The notes under the pieces: model-generated
The model's database searches: none
Told to the model about the DNA's origin: nothing
What the model saw: the letters and a program-made list of their open reading frames with translations, nothing else
Source: Candidatus Omnitrophota bacterium
GTDB taxonomy: Bacteria; Omnitrophota; Gorgyraeia; Gygaellales; Profunditerraquicolaceae
NCBI GenBank assembly: GCA_028715415.1
Contig: JAQURX010000015.1
Location: forward strand, 1 to 44,907
DNA length: 44,907 bases
Direction of reading: 5' to 3'
Translations under genes and position numbers: made by a program
Shown here: in pieces, positions 17,855 to 25,024 of the stretch
Position numbering within the stretch: the first letter of the stretch is position 1
Layout: every line of letters starts with the position of its first letter

Positions 17855-19057
17855 ATGTTATTTTCCGCTAAAGACAAACAAATTGATGAAATAATTACTG
17901 TTTTAAATAATATTGGTTCGGGTGAACCCGGGCGAAGAACGCATATTCTGTCATCCGGTAAGATAACCGAGCTTGCCGAGGCGATAAACAAGGCTGTTTC
18001 GGCGCTTGAAGAAAAAATTAATTTACTTGAAAAAGAAAAGCAGCAGGCTTTAACCATACTTAATAATATGGTTGAAGGGGTTGTTGTGGTTGATAATGAT
18101 TCAAGGATCAAGTCATTGAACCCAAGCGCTAAGAGAATATTTAATGTCCCTTCGGCTGAGGTTGTTGGCCGGTTATTATTAGAGGCTTTTCGTAATAACG
18201 GCCTTTCAGAGATAGCAGCTGATGTTTTAAAGAACGGGAAAGTTGTCTTAAAAGAGTTAAATGTGGTTTGGCCTGAGCAGAGGGTGTTTCAGGTTAATGC
18301 ATCTCCAATCTTTGAAAAAAACATTGCCAGTGGATGCCTTCTGGTTATTCACGATGTTACAGAAATGCGCAAATTAGAGACAATGCGCCGTGATTTTGTA
18401 GCCAACGTCTCCCATGAATTAAAAACACCGCTTACCTCTATTAAGGGTTTTGTGGAAACCCTTTTGGAAGGGGCAATAGATGATAAAGAAAACAATCTTA
18501 ATTTCCTGAAGATTATTCAAAACCATGCACAAAGGTTGGATAATTTGGTAAATGATTTATTGGATTTGTCGTATGTTGAGTCAAAAGAAGCATCTATAAA
18601 TAAAGAAAATATTAATCTAAAAGAAATTTCTGAAGAGATGTTGCTGAGTTTTAAATCCAAGGCAAAAAAGAAGAACATTGAGGTTAAAAATGAATTGCCT
18701 TCTGATGTATTGGTTGTCGGGGATAAAGGAAAAATAGGGCAGGTATTTACTAATCTTATTGATAATGCTGTTAAATTTAACAAAGAAAATGGGTTTGTGC
18801 GTATTTATTGCGAAGAGATGAAAGATAAACTAAAAGTGATTGTAGAAGATTCAGGTGTTGGAATCCCAAGAAAAGACCTGTTAAGGATTTTTGAACGGTT
18901 TTATAGGGTAGACAAGGCGCGTTCAAGAGAATTAGGCGGTACAGGGTTAGGTTTATCCATTGTTAAGCATATTATTGAGTTGCATGGAGGAGAGGCCGGG
19001 GTGGAGAGTGTTGAAGGCTCCGGTTCAAAATTCTGGTTTACTTTATTAAGAGGATAA
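17855..19057 (+). CDS. phoR: PhoR-like sensor histidine kinase without transmembrane segments
   Basis: A 400-residue kinase. Order: short N-terminal part with HAMP-like helices (about 35-65), PAS domain (about 67-170; NNMVEGVVVVDNDSRI), dimerisation/phosphoacceptor domain with H187 in FVANVSHELKTPLTSIKG, and ATPase domain with NLIDNAVKFN, DSGVGIPR and GGTGLGLSIVKHI. The PhoR-type H-box is clear. Unlike classical PhoR there is no hydrophobic segment long enough to cross the membrane, so the protein should be soluble or recruited by partners such as PhoU. It partners with the regulator immediately upstream. Confidence 0.88.
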   Translation: MLFSAKDKQIDEIITVLNNIGSGEPGRRTHILSSGKITELAEAINKAVSALEEKINLLEKEKQQALTILNNMVEGVVVVDNDSRIKSLNPSAKRIFNVPSAEVVGRLLLEAFRNNGLSEIAADVLKNGKVVLKELNVVWPEQRVFQVNASPIFEKNIASGCLLVIHDVTEMRKLETMRRDFVANVSHELKTPLTSIKGFVETLLEGAIDDKENNLNFLKIIQNHAQRLDNLVNDLLDLSYVESKEASINKENINLKEISEEMLLSFKSKAKKKNIEVKNELPSDVLVVGDKGKIGQVFTNLIDNAVKFNKENGFVRIYCEEMKDKLKVIVEDSGVGIPRKDLLRIFERFYRVDKARSRELGGTGLGLSIVKHIIELHGGEAGVESVEGSGSKFWFTLLRG

Positions 19058-19059
19058 AT

Positions 19060-19530
19060 ATGAATGAAATTTACTTAACAAAAAAAGGTTATCAGAAGTT
19101 AGCAGAGGAATTAGAGCATTTAAAGAAGGTAAAAAGAAAAGAGATCTCTAAGGCGATTGGCAAAGCAAGAGAGCATGGAGATATCTCGGAGAACGCGGAT
19201 TATGATGCGGCAAAAGATGCCCAAGCTCATAACGAGAAACAAATTGCAGAATTGGAATCTAAAATAGCCGGAGCACGTATTATCGATGATGAAAACATTC
19301 CTAGCGATGAAGTCCTGATTGGCGCAACAGTTAAGCTTAAAGATATGGATACGGATGAAGAGCTTGAATATACCCTTGTTTCAGAGGTGGAGGCGGATTA
19401 TTCTCAAAATAAGATCTCCGTTACTTCTCCGGTAGGCAGCGGGCTTTTAAATCATAAGGAAAACGAAGTTGTTGAAATCAAGATTCCAGCAGGAATATTA
19501 AAGTATAAAATATTAAAAATTTCAAGGTGA
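19060..19530 (+). CDS. greA: Transcription elongation factor GreA
   Basis: Rescues backtracked RNA polymerase by stimulating transcript cleavage. The 156-residue product has the N-terminal coiled coil with the acidic tip GDISENADYDAA (D41 and E44, the catalytic tip positions) and the C-terminal FKBP-like domain with TVKLKDMDTDEELEYTLV and SPVGSGLLNHKENEVVEIKIP. Length matches the family. It starts two bases after the kinase gene, so it is co-transcribed with the phosphate two-component pair. Confidence 0.95.
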   Translation: MNEIYLTKKGYQKLAEELEHLKKVKRKEISKAIGKAREHGDISENADYDAAKDAQAHNEKQIAELESKIAGARIIDDENIPSDEVLIGATVKLKDMDTDEELEYTLVSEVEADYSQNKISVTSPVGSGLLNHKENEVVEIKIPAGILKYKILKISR

Positions 19531-19537
19531 GGAGCGT

Positions 19538-19909
19538 ATGAAAAAATTAATATTGATACTAGTTGTTTTGTTTTTGGCAGGGCTAGTTTCTTGGACAGTG
19601 CTTTTAAACAATGTTGAATATGTTAAATCAAAGAATATAGCTTCAAGCAATACAAAGAACCTTTCCAAAGTTTCAATCGGCATGAGTAAGGTTGATTTAA
19701 TAAAGACTATGAATACTCCTTCAAGAATTGAAGTGTATTCGTTAGGTAACCATGTAATAGAGTTTTTGTTTTACAGGACCCGCCCTTTAAATGCTTTTCT
19801 AAAAGATAACGATATTAATTTTATACCTGTTGCAATTTCTAACGACACTGGAAACGTACTCAGCCTGCAAAGAGATTTCTACGAGCAAGTAATAGCCTCA
19901 AAGAAATAG
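19538..19909 (+). CDS. Small membrane-anchored DUF3192/BamE-like protein
   Basis: A 123-residue protein with an N-terminal hydrophobic anchor (LILILVVLFLAGLVSWTVLL) and a small domain starting LSKVSIGMSKVDLIKTMNTPSRIEVY. The GM(S/T)K.xvi..mgtP pattern is typical of DUF3192 and the wider SmpA/OmlA (BamE) fold. No lipobox cysteine is seen. It has a Shine-Dalgarno (GGTGAGGAGCGT) and follows greA by eight bases. Function unknown; an envelope-located small domain is inferred. Confidence 0.6.
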   Translation: MKKLILILVVLFLAGLVSWTVLLNNVEYVKSKNIASSNTKNLSKVSIGMSKVDLIKTMNTPSRIEVYSLGNHVIEFLFYRTRPLNAFLKDNDINFIPVAISNDTGNVLSLQRDFYEQVIASKK

Positions 19910-19930
19910 CAGACCCTTCTCTTAATAGAC

Positions 19931-19984
19931 TTAACCCACATTTTACATTTCGTTCATCCGGATTTAATCCCCTTATTTTATACT
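19931..19984 (+). promoter_or_regulatory. Pho-box-like 11-bp repeats and -10 box
   Basis: Four heptamers recur at exactly 11-base steps: TTAACCC (19931), TTTACAT (19942), TTCATCC (19953), TTAATCC (19964). A -10 box TATACT follows at 19979-19984 and no good -35 is seen, as expected for an activator-dependent promoter. The array resembles PhoB/PhoP binding sites. It lies 5' of the orphan receiver gene. Confidence 0.65.
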
Positions 19985-19990
19985 TTAGCC

Positions 19991-20119
19991 ATGATAAAGA
20001 AAAATAGAAATAGGCTAAAGAAAATATCCAAATTTTTCGCTTCAATCTTAAATTATTTGAAGACGGTAATTGATGATGAATTGAGCGTATTGGATATTTA
20101 CTATGGCCAATACGCCTAA
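19991..20119 (+). CDS. Possible 42-residue small protein in the Pho-controlled leader
   Basis: An ATG at 19991 opens 42 codons ending TAA at 20117-20119. The peptide is basic at the start (MIKKNRNRLKK) and acidic later (VIDDELSVLDIYYGQYA). There is no Shine-Dalgarno; the ATG falls seven bases after the -10 box, so it would be at or next to the transcription start and would need leaderless translation. The 3' part overlaps a 9-bp hairpin. It may be chance. Confidence 0.25.
   Translation: MIKKNRNRLKKISKFFASILNYLKTVIDDELSVLDIYYGQYA
20085..20115 (+). promoter_or_regulatory. Hairpin in the leader of the receiver gene
   Basis: Perfect 9-bp arms GCGTATTGG (20085-20093) and CCAATACGC (20107-20115) around a 13-base loop, 36 bases before the downstream start codon. 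No immediate T run follows, so it is not a simple terminator. Confidence 0.45.
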
Positions 20120-20151
20120 AGTATGATTTTTAAGAAAAAGGAGAGATTGAA

Positions 20152-20586
20152 ATGATAGAAAACGAAAGCAAAGTTTTGGTAGTGGAAGACGATAAAGACA
20201 TTAGTGAGTTAATCTCATATAACTTGAAGAAAGAGGAATTTGTTGTTACTCAGGTTTTTGACGGGTTTAATGCGCTTAAAATGTTAAATCAGGAGTTTTT
20301 TAATATTGTGATTCTTGATCTTATGCTTCCGGGAATTGACGGTTTTGATATCTGTAAGAAAATTAAAGAAAACAAATCCGCCTTTAAAACTTTTATCATT
20401 GTTGTAAGCGCAAAGAACAGCAATCAGGATAAGCTATACGCTCATATCCTAGGAGCTAATTGTTATTTAACAAAGCCGTTTAATATGGGTGATCTGAAAC
20501 AGATTACAAAAGAAGCGGAAAGTATGCAAAACAGGGAATTTATTGTAGAGAAAATAGCGAAAGGAGGAAGAAAAATGCATAATTAA
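20152..20586 (+). CDS. Single-domain response regulator (orphan receiver), PhoB-receiver-like
   Basis: A 144-residue receiver without an output domain: acidic pair D13/D14 in VVEDDKD, phospho-acceptor D56 in VILDLMLPGIDG and the conserved K of TKPF. Its sequence is close to the receiver of the PhoB-like protein at 17157 (SYNLKKEEF against DYNLQKEGF; both LDLMLPGIDG), so it may come from that gene by duplication and loss of the DNA-binding part. A good AAAAAGGAGAG precedes the ATG. It lies behind Pho-box-like repeats, so it may act as a phosphate sink or modulator of the PhoR-PhoB pathway; that is inference. Confidence 0.8.
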   Translation: MIENESKVLVVEDDKDISELISYNLKKEEFVVTQVFDGFNALKMLNQEFFNIVILDLMLPGIDGFDICKKIKENKSAFKTFIIVVSAKNSNQDKLYAHILGANCYLTKPFNMGDLKQITKEAESMQNREFIVEKIAKGGRKMHN

Positions 20587-20652
20587 TTTGTTTTGAATAG
20601 GGGATTTTATGTAATAATATGATAAATGAATCTTAAAATAGGGAGAAAGAAA

Positions 20653-21321
20653 GTGAAAACACATATTTTTGAAATCTTAATTTCAGGATTACTGGCAGTT
20701 GGTTTTTTAAGTAACGCCTATGCTTTTGATGATGGGGATTTTCAAGTTTGGCATACTGAACAACAGGAATGGAAAATTAATAACAAATTTAAGGCGACCA
20801 TGGAAGAAGAGCTTCGTTTAGGAGATGACGGAGGCAATCTTTATTACCAACATTATGATGTAGGGATAGTCTATGCTGCACAGAAATGGCTGGATTTAGG
20901 CTTAAACTACAGGCAGATATATGAAAAGAAAGGATCGGATTTTAAGGAAGAAAACGAGCCGCATATCAACGCTACTATAAAATGGGCTTTGGCAGGTTTT
21001 ACGTTTGACGACCGCAACCGCCTTGAATACCGGCATTATGATTGGCAGGAGGATTCCTGGAGATACCGGAATAAATTTAACGTAAAACTTCCTTGGAAGT
21101 TTACAAAGTTTGAAATCCAGCCGTATTTTGCTGATGAAATATTCTTGAATTTAAACGGCATAGATTTGAACAAAAATAGATTTTATTCAGGGTTAGGTTT
21201 TACTTTAACTAAGAATTTAAAAGGTGAGATTTATTATATGCTCCAAAGCTCTAAAGCTTCCGGGACCGGGATATGGGCTGATGCGAATGTGTTAGGGACC
21301 AAGCTAAAAGTCTCATTCTAA
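20653..21321 (+). CDS. Outer-membrane beta-barrel protein, DUF2490-like
   Basis: I prefer the GTG at 20653, which has AGGGAGAAAG upstream and opens directly into a signal peptide (ILISGLLAVGFLSNAYAF); an ATG at 20626 has no ribosome site. The mature ~200 residues alternate polar and aromatic residues in strands (QVWHTEQQEWKINNKFKATM, YQHYDVGIVYAAQKWLDLGLNYR) and end with phenylalanine (GTKLKVSF), the usual C-terminal signal of barrel proteins. The pattern matches DUF2490. Placed between the phosphate-controlled receiver and pstS, it may help phosphate or phosphoester cross the outer membrane; this is inference. Confidence 0.65.
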   Translation: MKTHIFEILISGLLAVGFLSNAYAFDDGDFQVWHTEQQEWKINNKFKATMEEELRLGDDGGNLYYQHYDVGIVYAAQKWLDLGLNYRQIYEKKGSDFKEENEPHINATIKWALAGFTFDDRNRLEYRHYDWQEDSWRYRNKFNVKLPWKFTKFEIQPYFADEIFLNLNGIDLNKNRFYSGLGFTLTKNLKGEIYYMLQSSKASGTGIWADANVLGTKLKVSF

Positions 21322-21324
21322 GAT

Positions 21325-21362
21325 TTAACATACATTTTACATTAATTTAATCTAAATATAAT
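21325..21362 (+). promoter_or_regulatory. Pho-box-like 11-bp repeats and -10 box before pstS
   Basis: Heptamers TTAACAT (21325), TTTACAT (21336) and TTAATCT (21347) repeat at exactly 11 bases, followed by a perfect -10 box TATAAT (21357-21362). TTTACAT is identical to the second unit of the array at 19931. Confidence 0.7.
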
Positions 21363-21407
21363 ATAGTTATTGTACTATTAATTAAAGCAAATAGATAAGG
21401 AGCGAAA

Positions 21408-22259
21408 ATGTTAAAAAAAGGATTATTAGTTTTGATTTCGGTGCTTATGTTTAGTTCTGCATTTGCCGCCAAAGAAAGTAATTCAATCCAAGTTAAAGGT
21501 TCTGATACTATGGTTAACCTCGGGCAGGCTTGGGCGGAAAAGTATATGGAAAAGAATGCCGCTAATTTTATAGCTGTAACCGGAGGAGGTTCAGGGACTG
21601 GTTTTTCCAGCCTTATCAGCGGGACATGTGATATCGCAATGAGTTCAAGGAATATAAAAGAAAAAGAAATAGCTTTGGCAAAGCAAAAGAATGTCGATCC
21701 CTTTGAAGTTAAAGTTGCTTTAGATGGATTGGCTGTTGTTGTTAATCCAAAGAATCCAATTTCTAAGCTCACCACCGGCCAGCTGGCAGGAATTTTTACA
21801 GGAAAGATCAACAATTGGAAAGAGTTTGGCGGAAAGGATGAAAGAATTGTTATTTTGTCCCGGGAAGTTAATTCCGGAACCCATGTTTATTTTAAAGAAC
21901 ACGTATTAAGAAAAGGGGATCCTAACGGCAAAGAAGAGTTTGCTCCTTCAGCATTGCTTTTATCCTCCTCCCAAGCCATTGCTGATGAAGTCGCGACAAA
22001 TCCTTCTGCAATCGGCTATTATGGCATGGGTTATATTTCTGCAAAACAAAAAGCTATTTCAGTAGCCAAGGATGAAAAAAGCGAATATATTTTTCCGACA
22101 ATAGAAAATGTTATAAATGGGAAGTATCCGATTTCAAGGCCACTTTTACTGTATACAAATGGTGAACCGAAAGGCATTGTGAAGGATTTTGTTGATTTTA
22201 CGCTTTCCAAAGAAGGGCAGGATATTGTAGTAAAGACGGATTTTGTGCCGGTGAAATAG
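21408..22259 (+). CDS. pstS: Phosphate ABC transporter, substrate-binding protein
   Basis: A 283-residue exported protein with a signal peptide (MLKKGLLVLISVLMFSSAFAA) and no lipobox cysteine, so periplasmic and soluble. It has PstS ligand-loop motifs: VKGSDTMVNL near the mature N-terminus, VTGGGSGTGFSSLISGTCDIAMSSR (about 60-85) and SREVNSGTHVYFKEHVL (about 150), which bind phosphate by main-chain and Ser/Thr/Arg/Asp contacts. A strong AAGGAG precedes the ATG and a Pho-type promoter lies upstream. First gene of the pst operon. Confidence 0.95.
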   Translation: MLKKGLLVLISVLMFSSAFAAKESNSIQVKGSDTMVNLGQAWAEKYMEKNAANFIAVTGGGSGTGFSSLISGTCDIAMSSRNIKEKEIALAKQKNVDPFEVKVALDGLAVVVNPKNPISKLTTGQLAGIFTGKINNWKEFGGKDERIVILSREVNSGTHVYFKEHVLRKGDPNGKEEFAPSALLLSSSQAIADEVATNPSAIGYYGMGYISAKQKAISVAKDEKSEYIFPTIENVINGKYPISRPLLLYTNGEPKGIVKDFVDFTLSKEGQDIVVKTDFVPVK

Positions 22260-22265
22260 GAGCAC

Positions 22266-23129
22266 ATGCGAAAATTTAAAGAGTTTATTATAGAGAAGCT
22301 AATCCAAATTTGCGGGTTAGCTTCAATATTCTTTGTTGTGTTAATTTTTTTATTCCTGCTAAAAGAGGGTTTAGCGCTTTTTAAAATTGAAACCCCTTTA
22401 AAATTTATTTTTGGCAGGAGTTGGTATCCAATATCCGAGCCTCCCCAATTAGGGATTTTCCCTCTTATTTTAGGCTCACTCTTAGTTACTTTTGGAGCCG
22501 CGATTATCTCTATTCCTATTGGAGTTGCCTGTGCTCTTTATATCGCGGAAGTTGCGCCTTCCAAAATTAAGGATTTACTTAAAACAGGGATTGAATTATT
22601 GGCTGCCATCCCAAGTGTTGTTTTGGGTTTTATCGGTATGATAACGCTTGTCCCAATGGTAAAGAATATTTTTAAACTCCCCACCGGATTAACTGCTTTA
22701 TCAGGTTCGATTATGCTTGCTTTTATGGCTATGCCGACTATTGTTTCAATTGCGGAAGACGCACTTTATTCGGTCCCCAAGAATTACAAAGAAGGTGCAT
22801 TTGCGTTAGGGGCAACCCACTGGCAGACAATCTGGCGGGTAATGCTTCCGGCAGCGTCCTCTGGTATAGTAGCTGCAGTTATGCTTGGAATTGGAAGGGT
22901 AATCGGAGAGACTATGGCAGTTATGATGATTACTGGTAACTCTGCCGTGATTCCGACAAGCATTCTACAGCCTGTCCGGACATTAACTGCTACTATCGCT
23001 GCAGAGATGGGAGAGGCAGTAGTAGGAAGTGAGCATTTTTTTGCACTCTTTGCAATAGGTATAGTTTTATTTATCATAAGTTTTGCAATTAACGTAACGG
23101 CAGATTTATTTCTGCACAAGAAACAATAA
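22266..23129 (+). CDS. pstC: Phosphate ABC transporter permease PstC
   Basis: A 287-residue inner-membrane permease with about six transmembrane helices. The cytoplasmic EAA-type loop that docks on the ATPase reads AEDALYSVPKNYKEGAFALGATHWQTIWRVMLPAASSG (about 158-195, key residues A, G and P in place). GRVIGETMAVMMITGN follows as in the family. It is preceded by TAGGAG and forms a heterodimeric channel with PstA. Confidence 0.95.
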   Translation: MRKFKEFIIEKLIQICGLASIFFVVLIFLFLLKEGLALFKIETPLKFIFGRSWYPISEPPQLGIFPLILGSLLVTFGAAIISIPIGVACALYIAEVAPSKIKDLLKTGIELLAAIPSVVLGFIGMITLVPMVKNIFKLPTGLTALSGSIMLAFMAMPTIVSIAEDALYSVPKNYKEGAFALGATHWQTIWRVMLPAASSGIVAAVMLGIGRVIGETMAVMMITGNSAVIPTSILQPVRTLTATIAAEMGEAVVGSEHFFALFAIGIVLFIISFAINVTADLFLHKKQ

Positions 23130-23132
23130 AAT

Positions 23133-23981
23133 ATGCGTAATCCGCACAGGACACAAAATATCGCTTTTTTCTTTTTACTCCTTGCAACTCTTTTAATAGT
23201 TGTTCCGGTTGGATTAATTGTTGTAGTTATTTTTCAAAAAGGCCTTCCTGCGATAAATTGGCAATTTCTAACTGACATACCTCGTCAAGGGATGCGTTCA
23301 GGCGGGATATTCCCGGCAATCGTTGGCACAGTTTATCTTGTAATGGGCGCGATTATTTTTGCTCTTCCTATTGGTTTGCTTGCGGCAATATACCTAAGCG
23401 AATATTCAAAAGATAATTTCTTAACAAGGATAATCAGGCTTGCGATAGTTAACTTGGCAGGAGTTCCTTCTGTTGTGTACGGTCTTTTTGGCTTGGCTTT
23501 ATTTGTGGTGTTTCTTAAGTTCGGCGCTTCAATCCTTTCCGGTTCTCTTACTTTAGGAATTATGATTCTTCCTATAATTATTACTACGTCGCGGGAGGCC
23601 TTGGAGAGTGTTCCACAATCGTTTAGAGAAGTTAGTTTATCTTTGGGCGCAAGTAAGTGGCAGACGATAAGGCATATTGTCCTTCCTAATGCAATCCCCG
23701 GGATACTAACCGGAACAATTTTAGGTTTAGGAAGGGCAGCAGGAGAGACAGCGCCTATTCTTTTTACTGTCGCGGCTTTTTACCTACCGCGGCTTCCCCA
23801 GTCCATTTTTGATCAGGCAATGGCTTTGCCGTATCACCTTTATGTTATTTCCACACAGGTGCCTAATGTTGACGAGAAGATTCGTTACGGGACAGCCCTG
23901 GTTTTGTTGGTGATGGTTTTATTTATGAATCTGGTTGCCATAATCATTAGGTCTAAATTCAGGAAGAGAAAGAAATGGTAA
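23133..23981 (+). CDS. pstA: Phosphate ABC transporter permease PstA
   Basis: A 282-residue permease partner of PstC. Family marks are IPRQGMRSGGIFPAIVGT, the docking loop TSREALESVPQSFREVSLSLGASKWQTI (about 150-177) and GLGRAAGETAPILFTVAAF. It starts three bases after pstC. The stop TAA at 23979-23981 lies inside ATGGTAAT, the junction at which the GIY-YIG element has inserted: an ATG at 23975 overlaps the pstA stop and would have been the original start of the ATPase gene. Confidence 0.95.
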   Translation: MRNPHRTQNIAFFFLLLATLLIVVPVGLIVVVIFQKGLPAINWQFLTDIPRQGMRSGGIFPAIVGTVYLVMGAIIFALPIGLLAAIYLSEYSKDNFLTRIIRLAIVNLAGVPSVVYGLFGLALFVVFLKFGASILSGSLTLGIMILPIIITTSREALESVPQSFREVSLSLGASKWQTIRHIVLPNAIPGILTGTILGLGRAAGETAPILFTVAAFYLPRLPQSIFDQAMALPYHLYVISTQVPNVDEKIRYGTALVLLVMVLFMNLVAIIIRSKFRKRKKW

Positions 23982-23982
23982 T

Positions 23983-24281
23983 CCCCCACACCAACTCCAA
24001 TGAAAGTATGTTTTATGTATATATTCTAAAAAGCAAGAAAGATGAAAATTTTTATATTGGCTCTACTAATGACTTGGACAGGAGATTAAATGAACACAAT
24101 AGCGGGTTAGTATTCTCTACAAAGTCTAGAAAGCCTTTTGGCCTAGTCTACTACGAAGCTTATAAATCAGAGAAAGATGCAAGAAAAAGAGAGCATAATT
24201 TAAAATTAAGATCGCGAGCTTTTATTCAGTTAAGAAAGAGAATTAATGAAAGTATTGTGATTTAAGGAGTTGGTGTGGGGG
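23983..24281 (+). mobile_element. 299-bp GIY-YIG mini-element with 16-bp perfect terminal inverted repeats
   Basis: Left end CCCCCACACCAACTCC (23983-23998) and right end GGAGTTGGTGTGGGGG (24266-24281) are exact reverse complements. TAAT directly precedes the left end (23979-23982) and directly follows the right end (24282-24285), as a 4-bp target duplication would. The only gene inside is a solo GIY-YIG nuclease whose stop codon abuts the right repeat. Deleting 303 bases (element plus one TAAT) restores ATG-GTA-ATA-TTT-AAT in frame with the downstream ATPase gene. Mobility itself is inferred; no other copy is in the window. Confidence 0.75.
24008..24265 (+). CDS. Solo GIY-YIG nuclease domain protein
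   Basis: An 85-residue protein from ATG 24008, being only a GIY-YIG domain: YVYIL near the N-terminus (GIY part), FYIGSTNDLDRRLNEH (YIG part with the conserved Arg), and DARKREHNLK with the catalytic-type Glu. It is of the YhbQ/UPF0213-like small class. The reading frame is also open from the ATG at 23975, the presumed old start of pstB, which would add MVIPHTNSNES; that extension is encoded partly by the left repeat and is probably an accident of insertion. The stop codon touches the right inverted repeat. It may nick or cut DNA, possibly driving its own spread; unrelated to phosphate transport. Confidence 0.85.
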   Translation: MFYVYILKSKKDENFYIGSTNDLDRRLNEHNSGLVFSTKSRKPFGLVYYEAYKSEKDARKREHNLKLRSRAFIQLRKRINESIVI

Positions 24282-25024
24282 TAATATTTAATATAAATAA
24301 TCTTAATATCTGGTTTGGGCAAGCCCATATTTTGAAACAGGTAAACATGGAAGTTAACGCCCATGAAATATTAAGCATAATTGGCCCGTCAAATAGCGGG
24401 AAGACTACTTTTTTAAGGATGCTTAACCGCTTAAATGATTTGCAGCCAAGTTTTAGAATGACTGGTTTTGTTGAATTTGATAGGAAAGATATTAAAAAAA
24501 TAGATGTGGAATTACTGCGCAGAAAAATTGGCATGGTTTTTGCCCTTCCTCTGCCTTTACCGCTGTCAATATTTGAAAATGTTGCCTATGGCGTAAGGAT
24601 GATTGGGGAGAAGAATAAAAAAATAATTGAAAATAGAGTTGAAGAATCCCTAAAGAAGGCTTATCTCTGGGAAGAAGTAAAAGATAGGATGGATTCCTCA
24701 GCTTTTAAATTATCCGGTGGCCAGCAGCAGCGATTGTGTATCGCGCGCACCCTTGCAGTTGAGCCGCAGGTAATTTTATTTGATGAGCCGTGTTCCGGCC
24801 TTGATCCTATTTCAACCGCAAAAGTTGAAGAAGCAATGCTTAAATTAAAGAAAACTTATACAATAATTCTGGTTACAAATAATGTTAAGCAGGCAGCCCG
24901 CGTAGGAGATAAAACCGCGTTTTTCCTCAGCGGTGAGCTTGTTGAGCTTGATAAGACAGATAAAATCTTTACCGCACCTACCGATAAACGCACGGATGGG
25001 TATATTAGTGGGAAATATGGATAA
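24275..25024 (+). CDS. pstB: Phosphate transporter ATPase PstB, copy 1, with lost Q-loop Gln and switch His
   Basis: A 249-residue ABC ATPase. Walker A GPSNSGKT (37-44), signature LSGGQQQR (146-153) and Walker B VILFDE (166-171) are intact. Two usually fixed residues are changed: the Q-loop reads MVFA at A90 in place of MVFQ, and the switch region reads VTNN with N202 in place of His. The start is GTG 24275, inside the right inverted repeat of the GIY-YIG element, with GGAG (24266-24269) from the same repeat as ribosome site. It overlaps the second pstB by eight bases. With PstB2 it probably makes a heterodimer in which its own ATP site is degenerate. Confidence 0.92.
   Translation: MGVIFNINNLNIWFGQAHILKQVNMEVNAHEILSIIGPSNSGKTTFLRMLNRLNDLQPSFRMTGFVEFDRKDIKKIDVELLRRKIGMVFALPLPLPLSIFENVAYGVRMIGEKNKKIIENRVEESLKKAYLWEEVKDRMDSSAFKLSGGQQQRLCIARTLAVEPQVILFDEPCSGLDPISTAKVEEAMLKLKKTYTIILVTNNVKQAARVGDKTAFFLSGELVELDKTDKIFTAPTDKRTDGYISGKYG

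Noticed and set aside
23975-24265. GIY-YIG protein of 96 residues starting at 23975
   Set aside because: The first 11 residues come from the old pstB start, the TAAT target and the left inverted repeat; the domain begins at ATG 24008.
24933-25016. PstB2 start at 24933
   Set aside because: It lies inside pstB1 and would add 28 residues absent from the family; ATG 25017 gives the normal PstB N-terminus and length.
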